DNA of 48,387 nucleotides. Origin: a virus. The DNA lies in IMG/VR virus record IMGVR_UViG_3300023179_000166, positions 1 through 48,387 of that record; one strand, 5' to 3'. Numbering within the stretch: the stretch's first letter is position 1; the number at the start of each line of letters is the position of its first letter. Below the pieces are notes generated by a model that ran no database searches, had not been told where the DNA came from, and worked only from the letters and a program-made list of their open reading frames with translations. Below are positions 35,435 through 44,237 of this stretch, piece after piece. The translations under genes were made by a program, and so were the position numbers.

Positions 35435-36019
35435 TCATTTCCAGGGAGGCCCTACCACCCATACAACTAATGATTTTCTAACTCCGGAAAGCACAGGCCT
35501 AACTCTGTGAAGTTGATAACTTGGGAAAACAATTAATCTTCCTTTCTTTTGTTCAACTACAGTAGGCTCTGAGTTTTCAAATAAATCAAACTCACCACCT
35601 GTATATTCACTGTTATTACTTAATATTAAACTACAAGATAGCTTTCTTGTCAAGGTCTTAACATCACCGAAAATTAAATCTGAATGGGTGTTATAGTGAT
35701 CATTACTATTATACACAGTATACTGAACATGGTCAAATCCCCACAGATCTAAGCCAAAATCTCTTTCGTTTAAATTTTGAATGGCACTCAACAAACGATC
35801 AAACATCCACTTATTATATTGATCCACCCCAAAAAATGCGTTTGAGCTTGAACGGTAATTGTCATCCGTTTTGCCCATGGTTTTTGAATCTTCTAATTTT
35901 AGACTATCGCCGCAATTTACAATAGAATTTATCTCAGCGTCTGTAAAAATATTGTCGTACCAGGCTAGATTACAATTCCAAAAAACATTACGACGCGGAT
36001 TTAAAGTTATCTTATTCAT
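35435..36019 (-). CDS. PKHD-type 2OG-Fe(II) oxygenase
   Basis: 194 residues. NTHSDLIFG (HxD), RKLSCSLILSNNSEYTGGEFDLF, then VFPSYQLHRVRPVLSGVRKSLVVW with the distal His and the 2OG-binding Arg. A complete PiuC/prolyl-4-hydroxylase-like catalytic set. N-terminal INSIVNCGDSL helix. It is the best of several oxygenases in this window. The substrate may be a protein or a nucleic acid. Confidence 0.92.
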   Translation of the reverse strand: MNKITLNPRRNVFWNCNLAWYDNIFTDAEINSIVNCGDSLKLEDSKTMGKTDDNYRSSSNAFFGVDQYNKWMFDRLLSAIQNLNERDFGLDLWGFDHVQYTVYNSNDHYNTHSDLIFGDVKTLTRKLSCSLILSNNSEYTGGEFDLFENSEPTVVEQKKGRLIVFPSYQLHRVRPVLSGVRKSLVVWVVGPPWK

Positions 36020-36063
36020 CTAACTAATTATCAAACAAATAGTTATTGGTCTTAAATATTGTT

Positions 36064-36267
36064 ATGGTTCAAGAAGATCGCTATGCCGCAATTAAAAAAA
36101 GATTTTTTAATCTTTTTATAGCTATGGCAACTCATCACGGCATTCCTTACGCCTCGGGCTTTTTAATAGGTTGGTTGTCGTACCTTGCTCGCTACGATCA
36201 TTCGATAATGTTGAAATTAGAAAATTTAGAATCTAAATATAACGTTAAAAAAGATGGTCGACCCTGA
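36064..36267 (+). CDS. Small membrane-associated hypothetical protein
   Basis: 67 residues on the plus strand, MVQEDRYAAIKKRFFNLF and a hydrophobic GFLIGWLSYLARY. The ATG is 6 nt after a TTAAATAT box, so the late transcript may be leaderless. Its end overlaps the tRNA-Arg gene on the opposite strand by 13 nt. Function unknown. Confidence 0.6.
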   Translation: MVQEDRYAAIKKRFFNLFIAMATHHGIPYASGFLIGWLSYLARYDHSIMLKLENLESKYNVKKDGRP

Positions 36268-36331
36268 GGGATTCGAACCCCCAACCGCTGATTTCGAAGA
36301 CCAGAACTCTATCCAGTTGAGCTAAGGGCCG
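36255..36331 (-). tRNA. tRNA-Arg(UCG)
   Basis: Acceptor CGGCCCT/AGGGTCG (one G-T pair), anticodon loop CTTCGAA (UCG), T arm GGGGG TTCGAAT CCCTC, encoded ACCA. Confidence 0.92.
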
Positions 36332-36333
36332 AG

Positions 36334-36885
36334 TTATACTGACATAAAAGAACTGTTTGGTATAATATCTACAATTAGATGTATTCGATCAAAATCACTG
36401 CTGTTAATAACAGAATGTGGTTTGTTGTTATCAATTCGATAGCATACACCTTTTTCTAAATTTAGAATGGTATTATCGACTCTAAATATGACCTCATCAT
36501 TTGTAATGATGGGGATATGACACCTGTGCGATTTTTCAAGATAGTACCCGCGATCTACATGAGTTGAGATTTCACATCTACTTGGAAGTTTTGTAAACAA
36601 AGATCTTCCAACTTTTCCGTTAAAATAAGTTTCTAATGTTGAAATAATCTCAGAAATAGCAGGTTCAAATTTATCAAAATATTTACTAGTTTGGGTAGGG
36701 TAGCCGTACCCGTTCCAATCTAACGGAAAATCGGTTAGCATTATTGAAAAAGTTTTTTGATGTGCTTTGAAAATAGTTTGTCTAGATTGATCATCGAACC
36801 ATTCATTGTCCATACTGTGAATAAGTGTTGTTAAATTATTCACATTAAATTGAGTTATCTCGGTAAAATCTCCAAATTTTTTCAT
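36334..36885 (-). CDS. Aspartyl/asparaginyl beta-hydroxylase-like oxygenase
   Basis: 183 residues from the ATG at 36885; an upstream ORF start lies in the tRNA-Lys gene and is not used. HVDRGYYLEKSHRCHIPII matches the aspartyl hydroxylase H-x-D/S region, followed by a GVCYRIDNNKPHSVINSS strand with the second His and SDFDRIHLIVDI. It is a member of the Asp/Arg hydroxylase family. Probably acts on protein side chains; the target is unknown. Confidence 0.85.
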   Translation of the reverse strand: MKKFGDFTEITQFNVNNLTTLIHSMDNEWFDDQSRQTIFKAHQKTFSIMLTDFPLDWNGYGYPTQTSKYFDKFEPAISEIISTLETYFNGKVGRSLFTKLPSRCEISTHVDRGYYLEKSHRCHIPIITNDEVIFRVDNTILNLEKGVCYRIDNNKPHSVINSSDFDRIHLIVDIIPNSSFMSV

Positions 36886-36903
36886 AGTAACTGTAATTAT
36901 ATT

Positions 36904-36978
36904 TGGTAGGAGCACAGGGATTCGAACCCTGGACCAACGGATTAAAAGTCCGCTGCGCTACCGCTGCGCCATACTCCC
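36904..36978 (-). tRNA. tRNA-Lys(UUU)
   Basis: Acceptor GGGAGTA/TGCTCCT, anticodon loop CTTTTAA (UUU), T arm CAGGG TTCGAAT CCCTG, encoded ACCA. Lies between the hydroxylase and phosphatase genes. Confidence 0.92.
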
Positions 36979-36986
36979 ATAACCAC

Positions 36987-37547
36987 TTATATATCTCCTT
37001 CTCTAATTCTTTGTTCACGTCTTGCTCTGGCAAGTATAAACACCTTTTCGTTGTCGTTAGTCCAGTCTTCAGGAAGCGGCACACCATTAATAGTGTGCGG
37101 CTCCTGCTCATCGTAGGTCCAACCTAGACACTTCATCATTTTGTGCTTGACCAGTAAGTTAGGACTACGAAAGGCTTCAGCATCGTCGAAGCCCATCATA
37201 ACACCGACTTCGGCTACAGCACCACTACGGCACACACCTGCATGGCAGTGAACGACGACATCCATTCTGTTGGCCAGGGAATGTTGCAGAAGTTCGACTA
37301 GTCTATCAGCCTGTTCTTGTGTAACGGCAAATTCGCTCATGTCAGTCCATGTGCCCTCACCGTTGTTGGTTAGACCATCTTCCTCGATATCAAGAAACTC
37401 AAACTTATGAATCTCTTTAAAATTATGTTTTGGAACAGGAAACTCCGTAGCCGGATCCACAATTTGAATCAGCATGGCGTTCTCGCCCACACGAATGTGA
37501 TGACCCTTTGGTACATCTGATAGAGAAATATTTTGAATCCAGGGCAT
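36987..37547 (-). CDS. Protein tyrosine / dual-specificity phosphatase-like
   Basis: 186 residues. The PTP loop is VVVHCHAGVCRSG (HCX5RS, Cys nucleophile and Arg). A preceding DMSEFAVTQEQADRLVELL and a helix after the loop fit the cysteine-dependent phosphatase fold. Substrate may be protein, RNA 5' ends or nucleotides. Such genes occur in T4-like marine phages. Confidence 0.85.
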   Translation of the reverse strand: MPWIQNISLSDVPKGHHIRVGENAMLIQIVDPATEFPVPKHNFKEIHKFEFLDIEEDGLTNNGEGTWTDMSEFAVTQEQADRLVELLQHSLANRMDVVVHCHAGVCRSGAVAEVGVMMGFDDAEAFRSPNLLVKHKMMKCLGWTYDEQEPHTINGVPLPEDWTNDNEKVFILARARREQRIREGDI

Positions 37548-37601
37548 CTTATTTTCCTTTTTAAGTTAATCTCTTGCTTCTTGCTACTAAATATCGACAT
37601 C

Positions 37602-38213
37602 ATGCTAAATTATACACTTTTTAAGTCCGGAGAACAAATAATTGTTGAGTCTAGTTTGTACGATCTTTACCAATATAAAGTCTATATTGGGAAGCACATT
37701 GTCGAAACCAACGCTAGATCGAGTTATTGGTACCTAAGCCATAATACTGCGGTTTCTAAAACTGGGTCAGGTGAGCTTTTTAACAGTGAAATTTTATGTG
37801 TAGAAATATTTGGATACACACCTGAAAACAGATCTAGCTCATTTTCTAGATTAACTGACCTTCCCTACATCAACGGATGTAGCAGCAAGCAGTTGATTAA
37901 TCCAAACCGTCCAGGTGACCCAACGTGGCAAATGCTTTATATCCCACCGTATACATCCGAGCAGGCACACCATATTCATTCTACAACACGAGTTGTATAT
38001 GTTCAAGGTGGCAAAGGTAAAAGCCACATTGGACAATCACTTAGTGTTACCAGCTTTGATTTAGAGGTTGGCGATATTCTTATCCTAGATAAGATGGTAC
38101 CTCATCATTTCAGTACAGAGGAAACAGGGCTTGTTGTTTTACCTTTACATATATTCAGTAGTGTTGATCAAGAGTTTAATCATCCGATGTTTAACGGCAC
38201 ACATAGAATTTAA
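37602..38213 (+). CDS. Cupin-fold protein
   Basis: 203 residues on the plus strand. I use the ATG at 37602: the longer ORF to 37533 begins in a leucine-rich segment with no ribosome site. The C-terminal half is cupin-like: AHHIHSTTRVVYVQGGKGKS, then LEVGDILILDKMVPHHFSTEET with metal-type His residues. An ACTAAATA box ends 8 nt before the ATG. Converges on the AsnB-like gene with a 4-nt tail overlap. Confidence 0.7.
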   Translation: MLNYTLFKSGEQIIVESSLYDLYQYKVYIGKHIVETNARSSYWYLSHNTAVSKTGSGELFNSEILCVEIFGYTPENRSSSFSRLTDLPYINGCSSKQLINPNRPGDPTWQMLYIPPYTSEQAHHIHSTTRVVYVQGGKGKSHIGQSLSVTSFDLEVGDILILDKMVPHHFSTEETGLVVLPLHIFSSVDQEFNHPMFNGTHRI

Positions 38214-39313
38214 AGATCAACAAAGTCATTATCAGGATTGTAATAATCAAACGGTTTAAAGTCTGTAAGAATTTTTAATTCATCAGTAATAGCGTAAGAA
38301 ATAAGCCGATGATAAAATATATGCTGTAAACTTGGACGCTTATACTTGTGTATAAAATAATCTTCATTTTTATCAAAATCGTAAATGACTTTTTTTGATT
38401 CTTGCTTATATTGTTTCCAATTATCAATGATCCTTACTTCGGGATGATTCATACTCCAGAGCTGAAAATCGTCAGTTTGATAGAAATGATGTATGTGTTC
38501 CTGTGCCCATTCTTTGGTAATATTAGGTATAAGTTTCGGCGATGCTAATGTGTAAATTCTAAAATTTACAGTTTGCCATTTATAACAAAAATTGTACCAC
38601 CAAAAGAAGTCTGAATTCTTTTCTAAGTTAATGTTTTTTAACAATGCCGATTGAGATATTTTATCAATTAACAATTTTGAAATATTGTCGTGTTGAATAT
38701 AACTGTTGATAAATTCAAAAACTGTGTCTTTGTTAAATTTGTCTTTAATTTCTTGTGTTCCGCGTTTGATAAGATATCGATTAATAATGTCGCTACCAAA
38801 AATTTGGTCATTGAATTCCCCTGTGACTAAAATCATACTTCCATCAAACAATACGGGCAACTGATGACTATTAATTAATTCAAAGTTTGGAAGTAAAAAA
38901 TTCTTAAAAAATTCAGGATTTTCATAAATTGAGTGACTATTCATTATAATTTTTATCTTATCTTTTAGATCATTGATGTGATATCTTGATAAAAATCCAA
39001 CAATTACACCCGTGCTGTCAATGCCACCGCTGTAAAGAATACCAATTGGTTTTTGTAATTTTTCAGATAAATTATAAAGTTCTGTAACTTTTTTTTGTAC
39101 ACAATCGTTGTAACTTTCTGTAAAAATTTTATATTCTGGCATGAGGCATTGTTTGTACATTTTAAGATGTATAGGAAGTTTTAGTAGTCCCGACCGATCG
39201 TTCATACCAACTGCCTCATTTATTAATTTATATATAGACCCCCACGCAGTAACATCTTTTCTATAGATGCTATGTATAAAGCTAATAGGGTTATAGTAAT
39301 ATAACGATTTCAT
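38210..39313 (-). CDS. AsnB-like ATP-pyrophosphatase without glutaminase domain
   Basis: 367 residues. The PP-loop GILYSGGIDSTGV (about 92-104) and GEFNDQIFG (a C-terminal-domain motif like GEGADELFG) mark the synthetase domain of class-B asparagine synthetase and its relatives. The N-terminal glutaminase domain with catalytic Cys2 is absent, so it likely uses ammonia, another amine, or works with a partner. The chain is AT-rich and Lys/Asn/Ile-rich. Last gene of the four-gene unit 42303-38210; starts in an ATGA overlap. Confidence 0.82.
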   Translation of the reverse strand: MKSLYYYNPISFIHSIYRKDVTAWGSIYKLINEAVGMNDRSGLLKLPIHLKMYKQCLMPEYKIFTESYNDCVQKKVTELYNLSEKLQKPIGILYSGGIDSTGVIVGFLSRYHINDLKDKIKIIMNSHSIYENPEFFKNFLLPNFELINSHQLPVLFDGSMILVTGEFNDQIFGSDIINRYLIKRGTQEIKDKFNKDTVFEFINSYIQHDNISKLLIDKISQSALLKNINLEKNSDFFWWYNFCYKWQTVNFRIYTLASPKLIPNITKEWAQEHIHHFYQTDDFQLWSMNHPEVRIIDNWKQYKQESKKVIYDFDKNEDYFIHKYKRPSLQHIFYHRLISYAITDELKILTDFKPFDYYNPDNDFVDL

Positions 39314-39948
39314 ATTCTGCCATTTGCCCAGAATTCTTGACGCATTTGTTCAAGGATACTGCTTTTTTCTCCAAAATTTGTAGCTTGGTTTATTTTGTTT
39401 TTCCATCTTTCAGCAAGAGCCGTAATTTTAAATTGAATAACTTGGTTAGACTCGATTCTTAATTTTAAAGTTTTATATGCTTCTTCGGGTGTTAGTTCTA
39501 CAAATCTAGCATAATCTTCAATGAGCCAGGAATAATGTCCTTCTGATGGATTACATTTTTCAAGTTCTGAAGCGGTGATTAAAGGAAAGTCTTGCCAGTG
39601 ATTACTTCCCCTTACATTAAGAGCAGTGAGAATATGACTTTCCCACATCGAGAACAATTGTCGTCGTAATTTTATAATCTCTTGAGTTTTTATTATATCG
39701 GCATTTAGAAATTCTTTAGAATGTTCAACCATGGTACCGTTTCTCCAGTCTATGGTGTACGGTTGATCATAAAAAAATTCCCAATTATTAATCTTAAAGT
39801 AATAATTGTTATTATGAACTGTAAGAATAAAAGTGCCAATATCTCTTATTCCTTCGCATAAAGCATAGGCAATTTGCTTGCTCCATGAATTTGTATAAAC
39901 AAAATTAGTGTCGTTATCGCAGATAACATACTTACATATAAGACTCAT
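39310..39948 (-). CDS. Conserved hypothetical protein of the modification cassette
   Basis: 212 residues. Beta-rich first half (ICKYVICDNDTNFVY, YYFKINNWEFFY). The C-terminal ~70 residues (ELTPEEAYKTLKLRIESNQV, ILEQMRQEFWANG) resemble a helical tail module seen in some phage tail-chaperone-like proteins; that match is weak. Coupled by 4-nt overlaps to both neighbours. Role unknown. Confidence 0.62.
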   Translation of the reverse strand: MSLICKYVICDNDTNFVYTNSWSKQIAYALCEGIRDIGTFILTVHNNNYYFKINNWEFFYDQPYTIDWRNGTMVEHSKEFLNADIIKTQEIIKLRRQLFSMWESHILTALNVRGSNHWQDFPLITASELEKCNPSEGHYSWLIEDYARFVELTPEEAYKTLKLRIESNQVIQFKITALAERWKNKINQATNFGEKSSILEQMRQEFWANGRI

Positions 39949-40850
39949 AAAATAAATTCCGATGTTATATTATAAAATGAATGTCTAGACTTTTCCCAAA
40001 TGCAAAGATGCGTAGCATTAGGCAAAACTTTTATATATTTGTTTTTAACTCTTAAGTCATCAAATAATCTTTTAACCATAAAGTAAGGATTCTCAATATC
40101 GTATTGTGCATTCAGTAATAGTACATTTGATGTACTATTAGACATACCTTTTATTTTTTGTATTTCTTTAGCCAACCCGGGTGGGTTAAAAATTTTCCAA
40201 CTTTTAGTTTCCGCATCGTATGTCCGTGAAAATGTTTCAATTGATTTCGACACTTCTTCAAACCATTGAGTTTCTCTAAACTCTTTCCCATTAGGTTGTG
40301 CCGAATCGGATCTATTTTTTATTTTATAAAGATTAACTGTTGAATAATTTTTGTTATCCGATTTGTCAATAAAATCTACTCCTGCCGGTGGATCGTAATC
40401 TCTGCGTTCCCAGTTAGGATTTAGAAGTATAATATTTTTAAAAATACCAGGATAACGATGGCTCACTATTAAACTTATCGGTCCTAAAAAACTAAATCCA
40501 ACGATACTAATTTGAGTATCGGTTCCTAGCAAATTTTTTATATATTCACTACAGAATTTTATATCATTAAAATAATCTTCAATTGTTGTACAACCATTAC
40601 CGTTAAAAAATTCAGGAACATTGTCGCTTAATCCATAACCCCGTAGGTCAATTAGGAAAGCGTCAATACCTTTAGAAGCAAGATATTCACCATAGCTTAT
40701 TGATCCTAATCTAACACCCATGCTTGATTCAACGCACAGACTTTTACTATTAAGTAAGATCACTGCATTTTTTGTTTTTTTTAACGATGGTATATGCCTT
40801 ATGTAAAGTTTCACACCATTGTTGTTGACAAGATTAGAATTTTCTAGCAT
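39945..40850 (-). CDS. Alpha/beta hydrolase
   Basis: 301 residues. SIVGFSFLG is the nucleophile elbow (G-x-S-x-x-G, Ser ~117), with DLRGYGLSDN upstream, an acid in NAQYDIENP and a His in PNATHLCIWE. So a complete Ser-Asp-His triad is seen. It could be an esterase, acyltransferase or amidase. Its position in a coupled operon with AsnB-like and methyltransferase genes points to a biosynthetic step rather than lysis. Confidence 0.82.
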   Translation of the reverse strand: MLENSNLVNNNGVKLYIRHIPSLKKTKNAVILLNSKSLCVESSMGVRLGSISYGEYLASKGIDAFLIDLRGYGLSDNVPEFFNGNGCTTIEDYFNDIKFCSEYIKNLLGTDTQISIVGFSFLGPISLIVSHRYPGIFKNIILLNPNWERRDYDPPAGVDFIDKSDNKNYSTVNLYKIKNRSDSAQPNGKEFRETQWFEEVSKSIETFSRTYDAETKSWKIFNPPGLAKEIQKIKGMSNSTSNVLLLNAQYDIENPYFMVKRLFDDLRVKNKYIKVLPNATHLCIWEKSRHSFYNITSEFIL

Positions 40851-42303
40851 ATATGGTCGTGAACATGAACTTATTATTAATTATTTGAATATTAGAAAAC
40901 CCAATGTCTTCTAGAACCGTAAGGTACCATCCTAACGACTTTGTAACCAATACGCCGGTAATAGCAGCTTTTTTCTTGTCAATTACTTCTTGGGATACAC
41001 CTTGCGATCTTTTCCATGTATGATATAAATTTTCCATCTCAGGAGTAAAATCCATTTTGTCCGATAATATTAAAGTTCCTTCATGATTCAAGGAATTGAA
41101 TATATCATTAAGATAATCTTTACGATTTTGAATAAAATGCAAGGTCCAATTGGCTAAAACTAGATCATAATTTCCATGGACAAAAGTATCACTAAGAACA
41201 ATTTTTTCTTTGTGTTTACTTAATTCTATCATGGAACTACTGCTTTCGACTCCCTTAAGATTAGTATATCCGGCACTCGAAAAAACATCTATTGTATGAC
41301 CTAATGCGCTGCCTACATCAATAATTGAAATATCTTTTTTACTACCATATACCTCCTCAGCAACACTAATACAAAGATTAATTACACGATCATAGTCTGG
41401 TATATGTGTCTGAGCCTCGGTCTGAAATCGTTGTGCTACTGATTTATCAAAAGCCCAACTTGACAGTTCTTTTACCTTGGGTGCTAGAGCCATTTCACCT
41501 TTAGTGTTGGTGTTATTGTTGGCAACATTTTGTGAAACTTCTTTAAGAGTAATATTTTTATTTTGAAAAAATCTAATTAAAAATCTTGCCGGCGATGGAT
41601 AAACTCGTCGAGAATTTTTTTCTATTAAATGGTTAAATGAATCGTGAATAGATTCGTCTGTTAATCTAGTTGGATATATCAGATCTTCTTTATCTTCGAA
41701 TCCATAAATTTTCATTATAAACCTTAAAGCGGCTGGAGTAGGTCTTGCGCCAATGCCGTAAAATGTTGTATTAGATTCTGGACTGTTTATATGTTGTTTA
41801 GCTTGTAACTCGATGACTGTAGAATCGGGTCCTATAAAATAATATGGATACAGGCTATCAATCACTATAGCATGATTACAAATCATGCTAACTTTTTCTA
41901 AAATTTCAAAGGTATTAACAAATGCATAGATGACTCCAAACATGGAAATTACATCATATTTGTTGCCTTTTTGTATTTCCCCGTCTAAAAAAGTTTTTAT
42001 ATCTTGTTCTACAATAGAAAATTTGTTTGTTGACCAGTAGTTAGATAATAATTGTTTACTAGTTTCTACCATAGCAGGTTGTACTTCAACCCCTGTATAA
42101 GATTTAGCACCTTTACTTAGTACCCAATGTCCGGTAGATCCGAAACAACTGCCCAAATCAAGCACGGATGAGTTATATACCAGCCAGTCGGGCAGTGCCG
42201 CCTCATGTCTTTTTGATATCGATTCTGCTGTTACTGTGCTGAATCCTCTACCTTTTCGGCTGTCAGCTTCGATAAACTCTGGAAATTGATCAAAGAAGTT
42301 CAT
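40834..42303 (-). CDS. Fusion of SAM methyltransferase and CmoA-like domain
   Basis: 489 residues. Domain 1 (about 1-250): methyltransferase fold, SVLDLGSCFGSTGHWVL and TGVEVQPAMVE. Domain 2 (about 285-489): FDKSVAQRF, IPDYDRVI, IIDVGSALGHT, then ANWTLHFIQ, DKMDF, WKRSQGVSQEVIDKKK and LEDIGFSNIQI, which parallel CmoA (FDERVAEVF, VPGYSNII, YDLGCSLGAAT, LNFTLQFLE, FKRANGYSELEISQKR). CmoA makes carboxy-SAM for the tRNA wobble modification cmo5U. It may produce carboxy-SAM, or transfer methyl. First gene of the cassette, 15 nt after tRNA-Gly. Confidence 0.78.
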   Translation of the reverse strand: MNFFDQFPEFIEADSRKGRGFSTVTAESISKRHEAALPDWLVYNSSVLDLGSCFGSTGHWVLSKGAKSYTGVEVQPAMVETSKQLLSNYWSTNKFSIVEQDIKTFLDGEIQKGNKYDVISMFGVIYAFVNTFEILEKVSMICNHAIVIDSLYPYYFIGPDSTVIELQAKQHINSPESNTTFYGIGARPTPAALRFIMKIYGFEDKEDLIYPTRLTDESIHDSFNHLIEKNSRRVYPSPARFLIRFFQNKNITLKEVSQNVANNNTNTKGEMALAPKVKELSSWAFDKSVAQRFQTEAQTHIPDYDRVINLCISVAEEVYGSKKDISIIDVGSALGHTIDVFSSAGYTNLKGVESSSSMIELSKHKEKIVLSDTFVHGNYDLVLANWTLHFIQNRKDYLNDIFNSLNHEGTLILSDKMDFTPEMENLYHTWKRSQGVSQEVIDKKKAAITGVLVTKSLGWYLTVLEDIGFSNIQIINNKFMFTTIYARKF

Positions 42304-42318
42304 GTTAAAACCCTAGAT

Positions 42319-42392
42319 TGGAGCGGGTAGCGAGAATCGAACTCGCAAATAATCCTTGGCAAGGATTCAGGTTACCTTTACATCATACCCGC
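42319..42392 (-). tRNA. tRNA-Gly(GCC)
   Basis: Acceptor GCGGGTA/TACCCGC, anticodon loop TTGCCAA (GCC), T arm GCGAG TTCGATT CTCGC, discriminator T and encoded CCA. Lies between the terminator at 42399-42428 and the methyltransferase gene. Confidence 0.92.
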
Positions 42393-42398
42393 ATAAAA

Positions 42399-42428
42399 AA
42401 ATAAGTGGAACTTTCATTCCACTTATTT
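42399..42428 (-). terminator. Rho-independent terminator
   Basis: Minus strand 12-bp stem AAATAAGTGGAA/TTCCACTTATTT with a 6-nt loop (TGAAAG) followed by seven T. It ends the candidate structured RNA and separates it from tRNA-Gly. Confidence 0.88.
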
Positions 42429-42431
42429 AAC

Positions 42432-42637
42432 AGGATGGTCGGAACAGGTATTTTATTTTCTGCTTGCCCCTATCCCCAGTATATCGGTTTAAGTTCCGCA
42501 AGCCTATCCAGTTTGTTCTATGCTGGCTACTAGATAACATTCTGCTATCAATATCTTGTATTCTACAAGCACTATCTTATGTTACCCACTTTCGTGGAAG
42601 ACTTCAAAGTATTTTTTTATATTGCCGAATCCATCCT
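42432..42637 (-). ncRNA. Candidate 206-nt structured RNA, Y-RNA-like layout
   Basis: Downstream of the DUF2828/vWA gene and directly upstream of a strong terminator. Closing helix: 42631-42637 with 42432-42438 (7 bp), then a 2-nt bulge and 4 bp (42625-42628 with 42439-42442). Inside are hairpins at 42586-42597 (CCAC-GAAA-GTGG, a GNRA loop), 42555-42569, 42533-42549, 42508-42526 and the helix 42462-42467/42498-42503. A bulged end helix is characteristic of Ro60-binding Y RNAs; I cannot claim homology. The vWA-gene context is the reason for that comparison. Confidence 0.6.
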
Positions 42638-42817
42638 AATAAAATAACAGGCTAGTTTTCTACTTTGAGTTTTTTTCAAGGTCAATATCGAAACACCTTT
42701 ATTTGGTTTGTCTTCAAGTATACCCTTCATAGCACTCCAGCGAACCTTTGTGCTCCATTTGTACCCAACGCCCCAACACGTCAGCTTATTAGACTTGCTG
42801 AACCTAGCCTTACATTT

Positions 42818-42825
42818 TATTTATA
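42818..42825 (-). promoter_or_regulatory. T4-type late promoter box at the vWA gene stop
   Basis: Exact TATAAATA on the minus strand, overlapping the TAA stop of the DUF2828/vWA gene. It points into the 180-bp gap 42638-42817 and the candidate structured RNA. That gap has a 60-odd-codon open frame without a good start, and no recognised gene. Confidence 0.6.
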
Positions 42826-44212
42826 GCACAGAATAACGTGGAACGTCAACTGTGGCTAGCATGATACCGTATGGTGTCATGTCTGCTCCACTAAGGATGC
42901 CCTTCATGACTGCTGGGCTGAACCCAGACACCAGTGCGGTTCCACGCTTGTCGAACTTAACAGGGACATTGTCCCGGCTGTTCAGGTTCCAAAATACCAC
43001 GTTAGGCATTGTGTAACCTGCGTCCTTGTACTTACGCTTGATCATTTGGATCGCAGAATCATCGTAGCTTACGCATTGATCAAACTGCATGTCCGAAAGG
43101 ATCAGCAAAGTCTTTGGCATGTCACTTGCGTTCACACCGCCCTTCACTGCGATGCGTAGGATTTCGTCGAACGCCGCGTGTAGGTTAGTGTTCATGCCCC
43201 AGTCGCTAGATTCCATTTGTGCCATCTTCTGGCTCAAAGTTCCTTTAACGACCTGTGCCGTTGGCTTGGCGCTGAAAGTCAAGAATGTATCCTTGAATAC
43301 ACCTGTGTTCTTGTCAGCACAGTACAGACCCAATGACAAGGCAACATCGATACATTGTAGGTTAGCGTTTCCGCCAACTGGACAACTCATCGAACCGCTA
43401 ACGTCAACCAAAGGCATAACGCTGGCATCACCAATATAGTTTGGCAACGATGCCCATTGAGCATCTGCTACCACACTATCGCCACCATGACGCAGGGTCT
43501 TGATGACATCGTATGGGTAAACAGCCGAGGCGTTTACCTTGTCTGTACCCTTGACCAAACGAGCCTTGTAGGCCGAATATGCTTCTGCAGCGTTACGGGC
43601 AAAAGCCTTGTTGTAACGAGCACTTGCCAGCGAAGGCAACTTACCGAATTCAATTGAATCCCAATCCTTGGCACACATCTTGCTTTCAACAACATTAGTA
43701 AGGGCAACTAGGCTCTTACGATATTGCTTAGGTGTCATGCCGTAAAAGTTACGGATTTCGACTGCGATTGGGCCTTGACGTGGAGTCCACTTTGCGGCCA
43801 AACCGTTACCGGCACGTAGGGCATCACCCAAAAGGGTATATGCTAGATGCTTGAACTTTTCAGTCTTGAAAACAAACAAGTCATCCCAACGACCGAATTC
43901 GGCAACGAAAGGTAGAACCTTTTCCAGGACTTCTGGGTGCAACTTTTCCAAGTGTACCATGATGTCACGGAAGATTTGACGTTCGCCCGCACCACCGCGC
44001 ACATCACGACTCCACAGAGCGATTTTCATCGCGATATCTGCGTCTTCTTGAAATGCCCGTTCAAAGTCTGCGGTTACAGACTTACCACGGCTGGCACCAA
44101 TCTTGTAAAATAGATCTACAAGGGCATTGCCCGAATGAGCCTTTGCCTTCATACCGTTTTCAGTACGAGTTACCGCTGGGGTAGACTTAACTGCTTCAGC
44201 GAATGTAGTCAT
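42821..44212 (-). CDS. DUF2828 protein with C-terminal vWA domain (Ro60-like layout)
   Basis: 463 residues. Helical N-terminal ~290 residues with ALWSRDVRGGAGERQIFRDI and VAEFGRWDDLFVF, the DUF2828 core (also in plants and large viruses). The C-terminal part is a vWA domain: MPLVDVSGSMS is the MIDAS DxSxS site (about residue 279), with TLLILSDMQFD as its distal acid. HEAT-like helices plus vWA is the domain order of Ro60/TROVE RNA-binding proteins. Probably binds RNA as a ring with the vWA cap; exact role unknown. Preceded by GGAG and a structured leader. Confidence 0.82.
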   Translation of the reverse strand: MTTFAEAVKSTPAVTRTENGMKAKAHSGNALVDLFYKIGASRGKSVTADFERAFQEDADIAMKIALWSRDVRGGAGERQIFRDIMVHLEKLHPEVLEKVLPFVAEFGRWDDLFVFKTEKFKHLAYTLLGDALRAGNGLAAKWTPRQGPIAVEIRNFYGMTPKQYRKSLVALTNVVESKMCAKDWDSIEFGKLPSLASARYNKAFARNAAEAYSAYKARLVKGTDKVNASAVYPYDVIKTLRHGGDSVVADAQWASLPNYIGDASVMPLVDVSGSMSCPVGGNANLQCIDVALSLGLYCADKNTGVFKDTFLTFSAKPTAQVVKGTLSQKMAQMESSDWGMNTNLHAAFDEILRIAVKGGVNASDMPKTLLILSDMQFDQCVSYDDSAIQMIKRKYKDAGYTMPNVVFWNLNSRDNVPVKFDKRGTALVSGFSPAVMKGILSGADMTPYGIMLATVDVPRYSVL

Positions 44213-44237
44213 TTCGTTCTCCTTTCTTTAAAATGAC

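Noticed and set aside
36903-37127. Plus-strand 74-aa ORF
   Set aside because: It is antisense to tRNA-Lys and the phosphatase gene.
42432-42637. Group I intron or RNase P RNA
   Set aside because: The P/Q/R/S core elements and the conserved RNase P boxes are not recognisable.
42464-42655. Plus-strand 63-aa ORF
   Set aside because: No ribosome site; lies antisense to the candidate structured RNA.
42617-42816. A minus-strand open frame of about 65 codons (SKSNKLTCWGVGYKW...) between the vWA gene and the structured RNA
   Set aside because: Protein-like composition but no usable start codon or ribosome site, and it runs into the structured RNA. It cannot be excluded; a coding-potential test in relatives would decide.
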